From Verrucomicrobiota bacterium (GTDB lineage Bacteria; Verrucomicrobiota; Verrucomicrobiia; Opitutales; Opitutaceae), in assembly GCA_016871755.1 (NCBI GenBank), contig VHCJ01000002.1, positions 62,001 to 126,000 on the forward strand: a stretch of DNA of 64,000 bases, given 5' to 3'. Within the stretch, counting starts at the first letter, position 1. Every line of letters begins with the position of its first letter. Below the pieces are notes generated by a model that searched no databases, had not been told where the DNA came from, and saw only the letters and a list, made by a program, of their open reading frames with translations. Below are positions 45,409 through 55,112 of this stretch, piece by piece. Made by a program: the position numbers and the translations under genes.

Positions 45409-46536
45409 TCACTCCCCGACGCGGAACTCCGCCTTGAGCGGGCGGGGCAGCAGCTTCGCTCCGGGAAAGAGGATCAGCCCTCCCACCCCTGAGGCAACGA
45501 CCTCGCTTTTCTCGTCAAGCGCGGCACCCGTGGGGGTGACCTCCACAAGACCCCGGGAGCGCAGGCCGAGGTTCACGCGCACGAACTCCGCGGTCCGCTC
45601 GGGCCCGGTACCGCGGGCGACGATGACGCTCGAGCCGACCGCGGTGGTGAGAATGGCTCCCTCCGGCACCGTCAGCACGCCGGAGCGGACCTCCAGCACC
45701 ACCTCGATATTGGCGAACATTCCGGGCTTGAGGCTCGGCGGTGGGTTGCTGAGCAGGCCCTTGACCGTGCTCGACCGCGTCGCGCGGTCGATGACGGAAC
45801 TGACGAAGTAGACTTCGCCCTGCACGACCTGATCCGTGCCGAGCGAGCGGGAGGAGACGGCGATCCGCGTGCCGGGCTGGACCTTGAAGAGGTAACGCTC
45901 CGGCATCTGGAACTCGATTTTGAGACGCGAGAGGTCGTCGATGGTGGTGATCGGAGTCTGATTGGTGACGTAGTCACCGGGCGACAGCGATCGCGCCCCC
46001 ACCACGCCGTCGAAGGGCGCCTTGACCTCGGTCTTCTCCAAGCGCAGCCGCAGGACGGAGAGGTCGGCCTTGGAAGAGGCAAACTCCGTCCGCGCGCGGT
46101 CGTAGTCCGCCTGCGTGGTCGACTGCGTCTTGCGGAGGTTCTCCGAGCGCTCGAGGTTCAGGGTCGCCAACTGGAAGCGGGCCTCGGCTTGCGCCAGTTG
46201 TGCGCGCAGCTCGGCGTCGTCGATCTTCACGAGCACATCGCCGCGCCGGATCGTCTGCCCCTCCTCAAAGTAGATGCCCCGCACGAGGCCCGCGATCTCG
46301 GCGCGCATGTCCGCCGACTCATTGGGAGCCACCGAGCCGACCACGGTGAGCGATTCGACGAGATCGCGCCGCACCACGGTGGTCACCTCGACGGGCTGGA
46401 CGCGGCCCGTCGCCCCTCCCGGCCTCTTGGCGGCGGGGGCGGCGTCCGGTTTCCGGCAGCCGGCCGCGGCGAGCAGGAGCGAGAGCGCAACGCTGGACCA
46501 GAACCGGGTGCGGGTTATCGGGGCGGCGGGAAACAT
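45409..46536 (-). CDS. RND efflux periplasmic adaptor (membrane fusion) lipoprotein
   Basis: 375 aa. Signal peptide with lipobox LLAAAGC, so it is anchored by lipid in the inner membrane. The biotinyl-lipoyl-like half VAPNESADMRAEIAGLVRGIYFEEGQTIRRGDVLVKIDDAELRAQLAQAEARF leads into a coiled-coil hairpin. The other half is TEVKAPFDGVVGARSLSPGDYVTNQTPITTIDDLSRLKIEFQMPE. A beta-barrel and a membrane-proximal domain follow. It bridges the RND permease encoded next to it and an outer-membrane channel. Start ATG 46536; it lies 18 bp after gcvH. Confidence 0.93.
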   Translation of the reverse strand: MFPAAPITRTRFWSSVALSLLLAAAGCRKPDAAPAAKRPGGATGRVQPVEVTTVVRRDLVESLTVVGSVAPNESADMRAEIAGLVRGIYFEEGQTIRRGDVLVKIDDAELRAQLAQAEARFQLATLNLERSENLRKTQSTTQADYDRARTEFASSKADLSVLRLRLEKTEVKAPFDGVVGARSLSPGDYVTNQTPITTIDDLSRLKIEFQMPERYLFKVQPGTRIAVSSRSLGTDQVVQGEVYFVSSVIDRATRSSTVKGLLSNPPPSLKPGMFANIEVVLEVRSGVLTVPEGAILTTAVGSSVIVARGTGPERTAEFVRVNLGLRSRGLVEVTPTGAALDEKSEVVASGVGGLILFPGAKLLPRPLKAEFRVGE

Positions 46537-46554
46537 CGGGGGCGGCCGGGGTGA

Positions 46555-46935
46555 TCAGGCGAGCGTGGCTCCGTAGGTGGCAGCGTCCATGAGCCCGGAG
46601 GCACCGGCGCCGGTGGGGCGCAGCCGAAGCATCCAACCGCGGGCATAGGGGTCTTGATTGACCGTTTCCGGCGCGGACTCGAGCGTGGCGTTCACCTCAA
46701 CAACGGTGCCACCCGCCGGCGCGTAGAGATCGGAGGCGGCCTTGACGCTTTCCACCACCCCGAACACGGCCCCGGCGGCGAGCGTCGCTCCCGCCTTCGG
46801 CAGTTGCACGTAGGTGATGTCGCCGAGCGCGGCTTGGGCATAGTCGGTGATGCCGACGAGCAACGTGCCATCGGGCTCGGGCTTGGCCCATTCGTGAGAC
46901 TTGGCGTAGTGGCGGTCCTGAGGGATCGAACTCAT
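46555..46935 (-). CDS. gcvH: Glycine cleavage system H protein
   Basis: 126 aa, normal length. Lipoyl carrier with the modified Lys in VVESVKAASDLYAPAGGTVVEVN and N-terminus YAKSHEWAKPEPDGTLLVGITDYAQAALGDITYVQLP. NQDPYARGWMLRLRP is the usual C-terminal motif. It shuttles the aminomethyl group between GcvP and GcvT. Start ATG 46935 (MSSIPQDRHYAKSHEW) is the family N-terminus. gcvT is 67 bp upstream on the same strand; gcvP is not in the window. Confidence 0.96.
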   Translation of the reverse strand: MSSIPQDRHYAKSHEWAKPEPDGTLLVGITDYAQAALGDITYVQLPKAGATLAAGAVFGVVESVKAASDLYAPAGGTVVEVNATLESAPETVNQDPYARGWMLRLRPTGAGASGLMDAATYGATLA

Positions 46936-47002
46936 GATGCGAAGAGGGGTAAGGGGAAGGCGGGAAGGAAGCGGCCGGTCGGCTGCGGAAAAACGGCCGA
47001 GC

Positions 47003-48109
47003 CTACGGACTGGCCCGCGCCACCAGCGGCGGCCGGACAACCCGCAGCGGCAGTCGGGTGCCGCGGATGTCGACGAACAGCGGCGCGCTCGCGAAGGCCG
47101 TCGAGACGAGGGCCGAACCGATCGCCCCGTTGAGGATCGGAGACAGCGTACCGGACAACACCCGCCCCACGGACGCGCCATCCTCCGTGCACACGACGGT
47201 GTCGGGCCGCACGATGCGACGGTCACCCGTCCGGAAGTGCACCACCCGGCGGGGCGAACCGGCGGCCTTCTCGGCCGTCAACGCGGTGCGGCCGACAAAG
47301 TCCGAGGCTTTGCCCAGCTTGACGGTCCAGCCAATCCCGGCCGCCAACGGCGAGATTTCCGACGAAAGTTCGTGCCCGTAGAGGGGATAACCGGCCTCGA
47401 GCCGCAGGGAATCCCGGGCTCCCAGGCCGCACAGTTCAAGCCCCTGCGGAGCGCCCGCGGCCAACAGGGCCTCGGCCAGCGCGACGGAATCCGACGGGGC
47501 GTGATAGAGTTCGAAGCCGTCCTCTCCGGTGTACCCGGTCCGGCTCGCGAGGCAGAGGACGCCGGCGATCGTCGCCTCGGCGAAGTGGAACGGACGGATC
47601 AATCCCAGCTTCGCCCCGGTCAACGGTTGGAGCAGGCGCTCCGCCAGCGGACCCTGCAGGGCGAGAAGCGCCCAAGCCTCCGAGACGTCGACGATCTCGA
47701 CCGCCGCGGACGTCGCAGCCGCCTGATCCCGGATCCAGGCCACGTCCTTGGCGAGGTTGCTTGCGTTGACACAGAGAAGGTAGTCCTCCGCCCCGCGCTG
47801 GTACGCCAGCAGATCGTCGACGACCCCGCCGGACGGTTCGCACAGCGGCGAGTACAAGGCCCCCCCGGGGGCGAGCCGCCCGACGTCGTTAGTCAGCAAG
47901 TAATCGAGGAAGGCGCGAGCGCCCGGTCCGCAGACCTCCACCTCGCCCATGTGGGATACGTCGAACAGCCCGGCCGCGCGCCGGACGGCGCGGTGCTCCT
48001 CGAGGATGCTGCGGTACTGCACCGGCATCTCCCACCCCGCGAAGTCCACCATCCGCCCTCCGCGGGCCACGTGGAAGTCATAGAGCGGCGTGCGTCTCAA
48101 GGCGGCCAT
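47003..48109 (-). CDS. gcvT: Aminomethyltransferase, glycine cleavage system T protein
   Basis: 368 aa, normal length. Transfers the aminomethyl carbon to tetrahydrofolate. Landmarks are [96 protein letters not shown] and [18 protein letters not shown]. The start is ATG 48109 ([13 protein letters not shown]). The roughly 150-bp upstream region is shared with divergent lgt. I looked there for a glycine riboswitch and did not find its conserved core. Confidence 0.96.
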   Translation of the reverse strand: MAALRRTPLYDFHVARGGRMVDFAGWEMPVQYRSILEEHRAVRRAAGLFDVSHMGEVEVCGPGARAFLDYLLTNDVGRLAPGGALYSPLCEPSGGVVDDLLAYQRGAEDYLLCVNASNLAKDVAWIRDQAAATSAAVEIVDVSEAWALLALQGPLAERLLQPLTGAKLGLIRPFHFAEATIAGVLCLASRTGYTGEDGFELYHAPSDSVALAEALLAAGAPQGLELCGLGARDSLRLEAGYPLYGHELSSEISPLAAGIGWTVKLGKASDFVGRTALTAEKAAGSPRRVVHFRTGDRRIVRPDTVVCTEDGASVGRVLSGTLSPILNGAIGSALVSTAFASAPLFVDIRGTRLPLRVVRPPLVARASP

Positions 48110-48261
48110 GGACGCTTCATTCCGCCCGACGCCCGCGGGCGGTGCAAGGCTGTTTCCGCGGCGCGCCGCCGCGTTTTTTGTCGCGTCGGTTCCCCCGGCC
48201 TGAGAAGCCATCGGGCGGCCCGGGTAAACGCTGAAGCGGCGCTCCGGGACCGCTGCCGACG

Positions 48262-49080
48262 ATGCACTCCCCGAACTGGATCCACGACCTCAGCCCGTTC
48301 CTGATCCGCTTCTCCGATACGTTCGGCATCCGCTACTACGGACTCGCCTACGTGCTCGGGTTCGTGGGGGCATGGTTCCTGATGCGTCGTGCCGCACTGA
48401 CGGGGCGCACCCGCCTGCCCGCGGCCTTGATGGGCGACTTCATCGTCGCGCTGGTCCTCGGGGTGCTGCTTGGCGGACGCATCGGCTACTTCCTGCTCTA
48501 CCAGTTCCCCGCCGTGCGCGCGGATCCCTCGATCCTTCTCCGGGTCTGGGAAGGCGGAATGTCGTTCCACGGCGGCCTCGTCGGAGTGCTCGCGGCGCTG
48601 GCCTTCTACGCCTGGCGCCACCAGCAGTCCTTTCTGCACCTCGGCGACCTCGTAGCCTCGGTCGCCCCGCTTGGCCTCCTCTTCGGCCGGATCGCGAATT
48701 TCATCAACGGTGAACTCTGGGGCAAGGAGACCACCGTGCCCTGGGCCGTGATCTTTCCCCAAAGCGATCACTCCGGCCTGCCCGCGCACCTGATCGCCCC
48801 CCGACACCCGTCGCAACTCTACGAGGCGTTCCTGGAAGGGCTGGTCCTCCTTGTCCTCCTGCAGTGGCGCTTTTGGCGCACGGACCTGCTCACGCGGCAG
48901 CCCGGCCGGATTGCCGGGGAATACCTCTGCGGCTACGCCTTCGCGCGCGTGGTGTGCGAAGTCTTCCGCGAGCCCGACGCGTCACTCGTGCTCGGCCTGA
49001 GCCGCGGCACCCTGTACTCGCTCGCCATGTTCGCCGCCGGCCTCTGGCTCGTCTTCCGCAGCCCCACCCGCCGGGCCTGA
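48262..49080 (+). CDS. lgt: Prolipoprotein diacylglyceryl transferase
   Basis: 272 aa inner-membrane enzyme that adds diacylglycerol to the lipobox Cys. Seven hydrophobic segments. Family motifs: FGIRYYGLAYVLGF (catalytic Tyr/His region is shifted, as in many Lgt proteins), LLGGRIGYFLLYQ, EGGMSFHGGLVGVL, LLFGRIANFINGELWGKET (Lgt signature with Arg, Asn and Glu) and RHPSQLYEAFLEGLVL. It is needed for the several lipoproteins predicted in this window. It ends 34 bp before the convergent TonB receptor stop. Confidence 0.95.
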   Translation: MHSPNWIHDLSPFLIRFSDTFGIRYYGLAYVLGFVGAWFLMRRAALTGRTRLPAALMGDFIVALVLGVLLGGRIGYFLLYQFPAVRADPSILLRVWEGGMSFHGGLVGVLAALAFYAWRHQQSFLHLGDLVASVAPLGLLFGRIANFINGELWGKETTVPWAVIFPQSDHSGLPAHLIAPRHPSQLYEAFLEGLVLLVLLQWRFWRTDLLTRQPGRIAGEYLCGYAFARVVCEVFREPDASLVLGLSRGTLYSLAMFAAGLWLVFRSPTRRA

Positions 49081-49114
49081 GGCCCGGCAGTCAGGGCAAC
49101 CCACCGCCCGCACC

Positions 49115-52100
49115 TCAGAGGCGCCAGCGGATGCCCACGTTCCCCGCCCAGTCGCGGTACTCCGCGTAATCCGGACGCAGGTTGCGGTCACCGTCGTAGG
49201 CTCGCTCCGGCTGGTTTGTCAGGTTCGTCGCCTCCAGGAACACGGTGACGTGCGACCGGAACCGGTAGCTCAAGGTGAAGTCGAGTTGCTGGTAGGCGTC
49301 GAGGTAGCGGTCCAGCTTCGGATTGATGTCCACACCGTTGAACAGGAGATAACCCGACCGCCACGAGTAGGCGATGCGACCGTTGATCCCGAACCGGGAG
49401 TAGGACAGGCCGGCGTTCAGGGAGTCGTCGACCTGCGCGAAGAGCGGCGTCTTCTGCGTGCGCTTGATGAACGTGTTGGGGTTCGCCGGATCACGCGCGA
49501 GGAGACCCTCGACCTCCGACTCGGTGTTCGTGTAGTTCGCGAACACGCTGAAGCCGTCGAGCGCCGCGTCCCCGAAGCGGAGTTGGTGCTCGTAGCTGAG
49601 TTCGAAACCGTAAACCGTCGCTCCGTCGGCGTTGCGGAAGCGGCGTCGCTCGACGAGGGTCCCGTCGGCCAGCGAGGTGGTATCCCGCTGCCGATACACA
49701 TTGTTGGACATATCCTTGTAGAAGAGCCCGGCCGAGACGAGTCCGACCGAACCGAGGTAGTACTCGGCCGTGAGGTCCACATTGCGCGAACGGGTGGGCT
49801 TCAGCTTGCTGTCGCCCTCGGTCAGCGTGGGGAGAAGCGCGTCGTCCGGGCTCCGGACGAGCAGCGAGGTGGGATTGAGCTGGCGGTAGCTGGGCCGGGC
49901 GATCGGGGTCGTGACTGCGGCGCGGATGACCCACTTCTTGCTCGCATCGTAACGCAAATGGAGGCCGGGCATCACGTCCCAGTAGTCGTTCGTGCCCCGC
50001 ACCGGGCGGGCGTTGACGTAGTTGCCGCCAACGCTGTCGGCCGCCGTGGTCGCGAACGAGGCGTCGGTGAACTCCGCCCGCACGCCGGCGAGCACGGTCC
50101 AGCGGTCCCGCTGCAACTGCGCCTGCCCGTAAACCGCGTACACATCCTCATCCGCGTCGTAGGATCCGACCTGAGAGCGCGCGACCGAATCGGTCGTGCG
50201 GTTGATGAGTCCCCGCGAGATCAGCACCTCCGTCGCCTCGCGCACCTTGATCGGGTCGATGAAGAAACCGTAGTCGTAGCGACCGTCGATCACGCTCTTG
50301 GACCGGTAGTCAGCCACGACCGAGCCGTAGATACGCTCGTTGGTCGGGCTTCGAAGTTCCGCGAGGTTCCAGTACGTACCCGAAACGAGGCTCCCGTAGA
50401 AGCGGTCCGTCGTGCGAGCCTCGCGCGAACGCAGCTTGGCCTTGGCCCCGACCTTCACGAGGCCGGCCATGCCACCGAGGTCGCGGTCCCACGAGAGGTC
50501 GCCCCCCAGCGCGATTTCCTCGTCAGCATACGAGAGCGAGGAGCGGTCCACCGAGGAGAAAACATACTCGGACGGGGCGGTTCGGCTGCGGCTGGTGGTG
50601 AAGTCGGGGAAATTGGCGTCCCGACCCAGAATGCTGTAGCTGTTGCGGGAGGAACGAAACTCCCCGAGATTGTCACCCCAGCGAAAGGTCGCGATCGTGT
50701 CCTTGGGCTCCCCCTTAAATCGGCCGTCGTTGAACCCGAGGTAGACACGGGCCAGGAGATCACCGACGCGGCGCTCCCCGTCCAGCGAGAGATTGAAGAG
50801 ACGCTGCCTCTCGCCGAAGTCACGCACCTGGCGCTCGAGACGCGACGAATTCGTGCTGACGAACTGGGTGAAGGTGTCACCGCTGGTGCGGATCGGCACC
50901 ACCGCGGTGGGAGTGTTGTCGATCCGGCTGGTGCCAAACCGATAGTCGACGAGCTGACGCTGGCGGCCCCGATCGACGGTTCGGTCGCTGAACGAGGTAT
51001 TCAGTCGCACCTTGGTCCCGCCGTCCGGACGCCAGTCGAGCGCGAGCGTGGCTCCGGTGTTCTCCACCCGCTCGAAGTACTCCTGCAGGATCAGCCCTCG
51101 CGGGATGAAGTAGAACTGACCGTCCGCCGGGTTGGCGACCCGATCGAGCGAGAAGTCACGGTCCCACCAACCCGAAGTGCCGATCGACTGGGTGGCGAAC
51201 GGCCGGTCCCGGTAGTTCGCCGAGACCGCGATGCCCAGAGTCCGCGCGGCATTGGCGAAGTCAGCGTAGCGGACGCTCCCCTGCCGGTAACTCGGGCGGT
51301 ACGGGTAGTTCACGTAGTTGTCGAGCAACTCGCTGAAGCCATAGGAAAACTCCGCCGACGCCGCCCGACCGTCGGAGTCGAACGCGTTCCGCGTCCGGAT
51401 GTTGATCGCCCCGCCAATGCCGTCACCGTCCTGGTCCGGCCGGATCGCCTTGGTCACCTCGATCGCCTCTGCGCTCTTGGAGGACACCACGTCGAGCGGG
51501 ACCGAGCGACTAGTCCCCGAGTCGTTCGAGATCGTGACGCGCTGGCCGTCGATCGAGACGGCGTTGAAGTCGGCGTTCATCCCGCGGATCGTGACGTAAC
51601 GGCTTTCCGGCTGCCCCGCCTCCCGCTCGACCGAGATGCCGGGCAGGCGCCGGACCGCGTCGGCGATGTTGGCATCAGGGAACTGGCCGAAGGCATCCGA
51701 GGAAACGATGTTGCCGATGTTCTGGGCCGCCTTCTGTTGATTCAGCGCCCGCGCCTGACCCGTGGCGCTGCCCTCGACAGTGAAAGCATCGAGGCGCACC
51801 ACGCTTTCGCCCAGCGCGACATTGACAGTGATCGTCTGGCCGGCGGTGACGGTGACCGGGACGGTCTGGGATGCCGCGCCGATGTAGGTGACCTCAAGGG
51901 TCTGCGCGCCCGCCGGGACGCCCCGCACTTCGTAGGATCCGTCGCGGGCGGTGACCGTGCGCTGGCCGCCCACCGCCACCTCGGCGGCGTTCAGGCTGGC
52001 CCGACTGGCCGCGTCGAACACGCGGCCGGCGATGGTGCCGGTGGTCTGGGCCGCAAGCGGCGCGAGTGCGAAACAGAGCGCGCAAGCCGCGCGCCGGAGG

Positions 52101-52129
52101 AACTGCAAGGAGACAAGACGGAGGTGCAT
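49115..52129 (-). CDS. TonB-dependent receptor with carboxypeptidase-regulatory-like N-terminal domain
   Basis: 1004 aa outer-membrane receptor. Signal peptide MHLRLVSLQFLRRAACALCFALAPLAAQ, then a CarboxypepD_reg-like domain (GTIAGRVFDAASRASLNAAEVAVGGQRTVTARDGSYEVRGVPAGAQTLEVTYIG, residues about 30-85). The plug contains AQNIGNIVSSDAFGQFPDANIADAVRRLPGISVEREAGQPESRYVTIRGM. The 22-strand barrel ends in GNVGIRWRL. This layout is typical for receptors taking up oligosaccharides or peptides. It is divergent from a LuxR-type regulator, and a palindrome (52192-52207) lies 62 bp upstream of the start. The ligand is unknown; the neighbouring genes point to peptides. Confidence 0.92.
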   Translation of the reverse strand: MHLRLVSLQFLRRAACALCFALAPLAAQTTGTIAGRVFDAASRASLNAAEVAVGGQRTVTARDGSYEVRGVPAGAQTLEVTYIGAASQTVPVTVTAGQTITVNVALGESVVRLDAFTVEGSATGQARALNQQKAAQNIGNIVSSDAFGQFPDANIADAVRRLPGISVEREAGQPESRYVTIRGMNADFNAVSIDGQRVTISNDSGTSRSVPLDVVSSKSAEAIEVTKAIRPDQDGDGIGGAINIRTRNAFDSDGRAASAEFSYGFSELLDNYVNYPYRPSYRQGSVRYADFANAARTLGIAVSANYRDRPFATQSIGTSGWWDRDFSLDRVANPADGQFYFIPRGLILQEYFERVENTGATLALDWRPDGGTKVRLNTSFSDRTVDRGRQRQLVDYRFGTSRIDNTPTAVVPIRTSGDTFTQFVSTNSSRLERQVRDFGERQRLFNLSLDGERRVGDLLARVYLGFNDGRFKGEPKDTIATFRWGDNLGEFRSSRNSYSILGRDANFPDFTTSRSRTAPSEYVFSSVDRSSLSYADEEIALGGDLSWDRDLGGMAGLVKVGAKAKLRSREARTTDRFYGSLVSGTYWNLAELRSPTNERIYGSVVADYRSKSVIDGRYDYGFFIDPIKVREATEVLISRGLINRTTDSVARSQVGSYDADEDVYAVYGQAQLQRDRWTVLAGVRAEFTDASFATTAADSVGGNYVNARPVRGTNDYWDVMPGLHLRYDASKKWVIRAAVTTPIARPSYRQLNPTSLLVRSPDDALLPTLTEGDSKLKPTRSRNVDLTAEYYLGSVGLVSAGLFYKDMSNNVYRQRDTTSLADGTLVERRRFRNADGATVYGFELSYEHQLRFGDAALDGFSVFANYTNTESEVEGLLARDPANPNTFIKRTQKTPLFAQVDDSLNAGLSYSRFGINGRIAYSWRSGYLLFNGVDINPKLDRYLDAYQQLDFTLSYRFRSHVTVFLEATNLTNQPERAYDGDRNLRPDYAEYRDWAGNVGIRWRL

Positions 52130-52190
52130 GGTGGGTCGGCTGGGCCAACAGGCCCGGGTCTCAGCGTAACAGGCGCGACAACGCGCGTCT

Positions 52191-52211
52191 CTACAACCAA
52201 GGTTGTAATTC
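52191..52211. promoter_or_regulatory. Palindromic operator candidate, copy 1
   Basis: TACAACC-AA-GGTTGTA (52192-52207) is a perfect 7+2+7 inverted repeat in the 109-bp divergent region between the TonB receptor and the LuxR-type gene. A near copy occurs at 55113-55133, in the only other divergent promoter region of this locus. The outer flanks are also partly conserved (leading C, trailing A-T/C-C). Confidence 0.65.
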
Positions 52212-52238
52212 ACGGGCCCCCGCCCTTTCCTGCCGGGC

Positions 52239-53411
52239 ATGCCCCGCCGCAACGCCCTGCTGCCCCGCCCGCCACCCGAGGCGGCCGTGCTGGCCCGGTT
52301 GCACGCGCCGCTCCTCGCCCTGCATGCCGCCGTGGAGGTGGACTCGCTGTGGGCCGCCGTGAAGGACGTGATCCGGGCCGCGGTCCCGGCCCATCGCGTG
52401 ACCCTGTTCCTCGGCCATCTCGGCATGGGCGAGGCGCGGGTGGTCTTCACCGATCCAGCCATTCCCCACCGCGACCGCTGGTACGCCGAGCGGGGGCGCG
52501 ACAACCCCTTCATCCCATTCATCAACGCGCACCGGGGAATCCAGCGCTACCGCTTCGAGGACGTGCTACCGCCGCCGAAGGAATTCCGCGGCACGGATTT
52601 CTACCGCCGCGTGGCGGAGCCCGAGGGATGGGACAAGGGGGTGTCGATGCTCTTCTGGGGCCGGGAGGAAGTCCGCGCCATGTTCAGTGTCTACCGGGCT
52701 CCGAGCGAAGGCTCGTTCCGCGACCCGGAAATCGCCGTCCTCGATTACCTTTATCCCTTCATCGGCACCGCCATCGAGCGGGTGCAGTTGGTGCACTCCG
52801 AGCGACTGGCCCGCCGGGGGTTGGAGGAGTTCAACAAGCGACTTCCGATCGGCCTGATCTCGCTCGACTGGGAGCTCCGCGTGGTGTTCGCGAACCCGGA
52901 GGGCGTGAAAGCCTGCGTCCAATGGAACCTCGGCCCCGAAGCCGCACGCATCTACAACAACCGCGACTGCTTTGCGTTGCCCCCCGCCGTCCTAGCGGCC
53001 GCGCGGGGCCTGCGGGCCGCGATCGAGCGTCGGAACCCCAAGGAACTGCAGGGCCAACTCGGCGACGTCGTCCAAGTCGCCGAACCCGCGCAGGTCGGCT
53101 ACGTCGCCACGGTGTCGGTTTCGAATGCGCCCGCGAACACCCTCGCGAAGCCCCGCTTCCTCATCGTGATCGACGCGGGCCGCGCCGTCGGTCCGGCGGC
53201 ACCGGCCCTGCGGCGGGACGCCGCCCTGCGCGAACTCACCCCCCGGGAACGCGAGATCGCGGTTCTCGTCGGTGAGGGACTCTCGAACCGGGAAATCGCC
53301 GGACAGCTCTCCAAGAGCATCCTCACGATCAAGACCCAGCTCAACGCGGTGTTCCGCAAGCTCGACCTGCGGCGCCGCGCCCAACTCATCACGCTGCTCC
53401 ACGAGCGCTGA
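52239..53411 (+). CDS. LuxR-family transcriptional regulator (LuxR-solo-like)
   Basis: 390 aa. C-terminal HTH: ELTPREREIAVLVGEGLSNREIAGQLSKSILTIKTQLNAVFRKLDLRRRAQLITLL. The N-terminal 300 residues form one or two sensor-like regions (AAVEVDSLWAAVKDVIRAAVPAHRVTLFLGHLGMGEAR ... GVSMLFWGREEVRAMFSVYRAPSEGSFRDPEIAVLDYLYPFIGTAIERVQLVHSERLARRGLEEF), GAF-like in pattern, then a PAS-like linker. The effector is not predicted. Start ATG 52239, 28 bp after the palindrome, so autoregulation is plausible. It is the natural candidate for binding both palindrome copies. Confidence 0.85.
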   Translation: MPRRNALLPRPPPEAAVLARLHAPLLALHAAVEVDSLWAAVKDVIRAAVPAHRVTLFLGHLGMGEARVVFTDPAIPHRDRWYAERGRDNPFIPFINAHRGIQRYRFEDVLPPPKEFRGTDFYRRVAEPEGWDKGVSMLFWGREEVRAMFSVYRAPSEGSFRDPEIAVLDYLYPFIGTAIERVQLVHSERLARRGLEEFNKRLPIGLISLDWELRVVFANPEGVKACVQWNLGPEAARIYNNRDCFALPPAVLAAARGLRAAIERRNPKELQGQLGDVVQVAEPAQVGYVATVSVSNAPANTLAKPRFLIVIDAGRAVGPAAPALRRDAALRELTPREREIAVLVGEGLSNREIAGQLSKSILTIKTQLNAVFRKLDLRRRAQLITLLHER

Positions 53412-53443
53412 GGCCGCACCGGCACTTGGGGGAAACGACCCGG

Positions 53444-55063
53444 TCACTCCAGCCAGAGCTCCTTCAGCCGCCGATCCGCAAAGGGCTGGGGCCGCCAGCC
53501 CTTGACCGCGGGATGCACCAGGATGACCTGCGTGCTGAAGAACAGGGGAATGGCGGGGACCTCCTCGAGAAAGATCCGCTCGGCCTCCGCGAACGCGGTA
53601 CGGCGCGCCGACGCGTCGGCGGTCCACGTTTGCTCGATCCACCCATCGAAACGCGCATCGCTCCACCGGGACTCATTGTACAGCGCCCCGGTCGTCCAAG
53701 CACCGAGGAAGTAGAACGGATCCTGGTAGGTGGTCGCATTCCACGACCCGCGGACCATCTGGAAGTCCATGCTGCGTTTGCTCGCATTGAGCACCTGCGT
53801 CTCCTCGCCGCGCAGCGTGATCGTCACCCCTAGGTGCGTCCGCCACATCGCCTGCACCGCCTCCGCCACGAGGCGGTGGTGGTCGCGGGCATCCACCAGC
53901 AGTTCCAGCGGCGGAAAGCCCCTCCCTTCCGGATAGCCCGCGGCGGCGAGCAACCGACGGCCCTCCGCCGGATCGAAGCTCAGCCGGGACGGTGGCACGT
54001 AATCCGAGATCCCCGGCGGGGTGAAGTGACTGGCCGCCCGCTTCCCACCCTTGATCACCCGGGAGACCAAGGCGTTCCGGTCGACGGTCAACGCCAGGGC
54101 CCGGCGCACGCGGACATCATCGAGGGGCGCCCGCGCGACGTTCAGGCTGTAGAAGTAAATGCCGCGGTCGTCCACCGTCTTCAGCACCTGCGAGGGGTCG
54201 CGGGCATAGGCCTCGATCTTCTGCAGCGGCACCGAACTGGTGAGATGGAGCTGGCCCCCGCGAAAGGCATTCTCCTCCACGCTGGGGTTTTCGATCGGCT
54301 GGAAGCGAACCTCCCGGAGCCGCACCCTGCCCGCATCCCAGTAGCGGGGATTGCGGGCCAGCACCACCTCCTGGTTCGCCCGCCAGTCCCGGAGCACGAA
54401 GGGTCCGTTGCCCACCAGATTGCCGGGCCGCGTCCAGTCGCTGCGACGTTCGTCCATCGGCACGAACCGCTCCACCACATGGCGCGGCACCGGGAAGAAG
54501 AGGCAGAGGGCGGACGGAAAGAACGGCGTCGGACGATCCAGTTCGAACACCACCGTCCGTAGATCCGGCGCCCGGACTCCCACGCTCGAGAAATCCGGTA
54601 CCCGCCCGGCCTGATGGGCCCGCGCTCCCGCGACGAAAAACAGGTTGTTCTCGGCGTGGGAGGCACCCAGCCGGGGCGACAGAAGGCGCCGTGCGCCGTA
54701 GACGAAGTCCTCCGCCGTCAGGGGCACCCCATCACTCCACGTCAACCCGTCACGCAGGCTGAAGGTGTAGGTCTTCCCATCCGCAGACACAATCCAACGC
54801 TCCGCCGCTGCCGGCACCGGCGCAAGGGTGTCGGGGTCCGCCGCCACCAGACCCTCAAAGAGCGAACCAACGATCGTCCATTCCACCGCGCCACGGACGA
54901 GGTGCGGGTCGAGCGACTCCGGTTCGCTGCTGTTGCCGCGCAAAAGCACGCCTTCACGGACCCCCCGCTCAACGGGAGTCTCCCGACGACCGCAGGCGGT
55001 CAGCATCGCGGCCACCAGCAACAAGCCGATCCAGCCGACGGGCTTCAAGACAGGGAACCTCAT
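53444..55063 (-). CDS. Oligopeptide ABC transporter substrate-binding lipoprotein (OppA/SBP_bac_5)
   Basis: 539 aa, normal length. Signal peptide with lipobox MLTACGRRE. SBP_bac_5 landmarks: GNSSEPESLDPHLVRGAVEWTIVGSLFEGLVAADPDTLAPVPAAAERWIVSADGKTYTFSLRDGLTWSDGVPLTAEDFVYGARRLLSP, then WTRPGNLVGNGPFVL and VRRALALTVDRNALV. It captures oligopeptides in the periplasm for an Opp/Dpp importer. No opp permease or ATPase gene is adjacent. It is divergent from the cyanophycinase-family gene, and palindrome copy 2 lies 50 bp upstream of its start. It is convergent with the LuxR-type gene. Confidence 0.92.
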   Translation of the reverse strand: MRFPVLKPVGWIGLLLVAAMLTACGRRETPVERGVREGVLLRGNSSEPESLDPHLVRGAVEWTIVGSLFEGLVAADPDTLAPVPAAAERWIVSADGKTYTFSLRDGLTWSDGVPLTAEDFVYGARRLLSPRLGASHAENNLFFVAGARAHQAGRVPDFSSVGVRAPDLRTVVFELDRPTPFFPSALCLFFPVPRHVVERFVPMDERRSDWTRPGNLVGNGPFVLRDWRANQEVVLARNPRYWDAGRVRLREVRFQPIENPSVEENAFRGGQLHLTSSVPLQKIEAYARDPSQVLKTVDDRGIYFYSLNVARAPLDDVRVRRALALTVDRNALVSRVIKGGKRAASHFTPPGISDYVPPSRLSFDPAEGRRLLAAAGYPEGRGFPPLELLVDARDHHRLVAEAVQAMWRTHLGVTITLRGEETQVLNASKRSMDFQMVRGSWNATTYQDPFYFLGAWTTGALYNESRWSDARFDGWIEQTWTADASARRTAFAEAERIFLEEVPAIPLFFSTQVILVHPAVKGWRPQPFADRRLKELWLE

Positions 55064-55112
55064 GGGGCAGCAGCACCTTGGGGATCCGGCGAACGGGCGC
55101 ACTCCAAAACGG

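Noticed and set aside
48110-48261. Glycine riboswitch before gcvT
   Set aside because: The region is GC-rich with small hairpins, but the conserved glycine-aptamer core was not found on the gcvT strand.
49250-53275. Plus-strand open frame of over 1300 codons opposite the TonB receptor
   Set aside because: It is the antisense shadow of a clear receptor gene; the translation has Arg/Asp/Val-rich composition without any domain.
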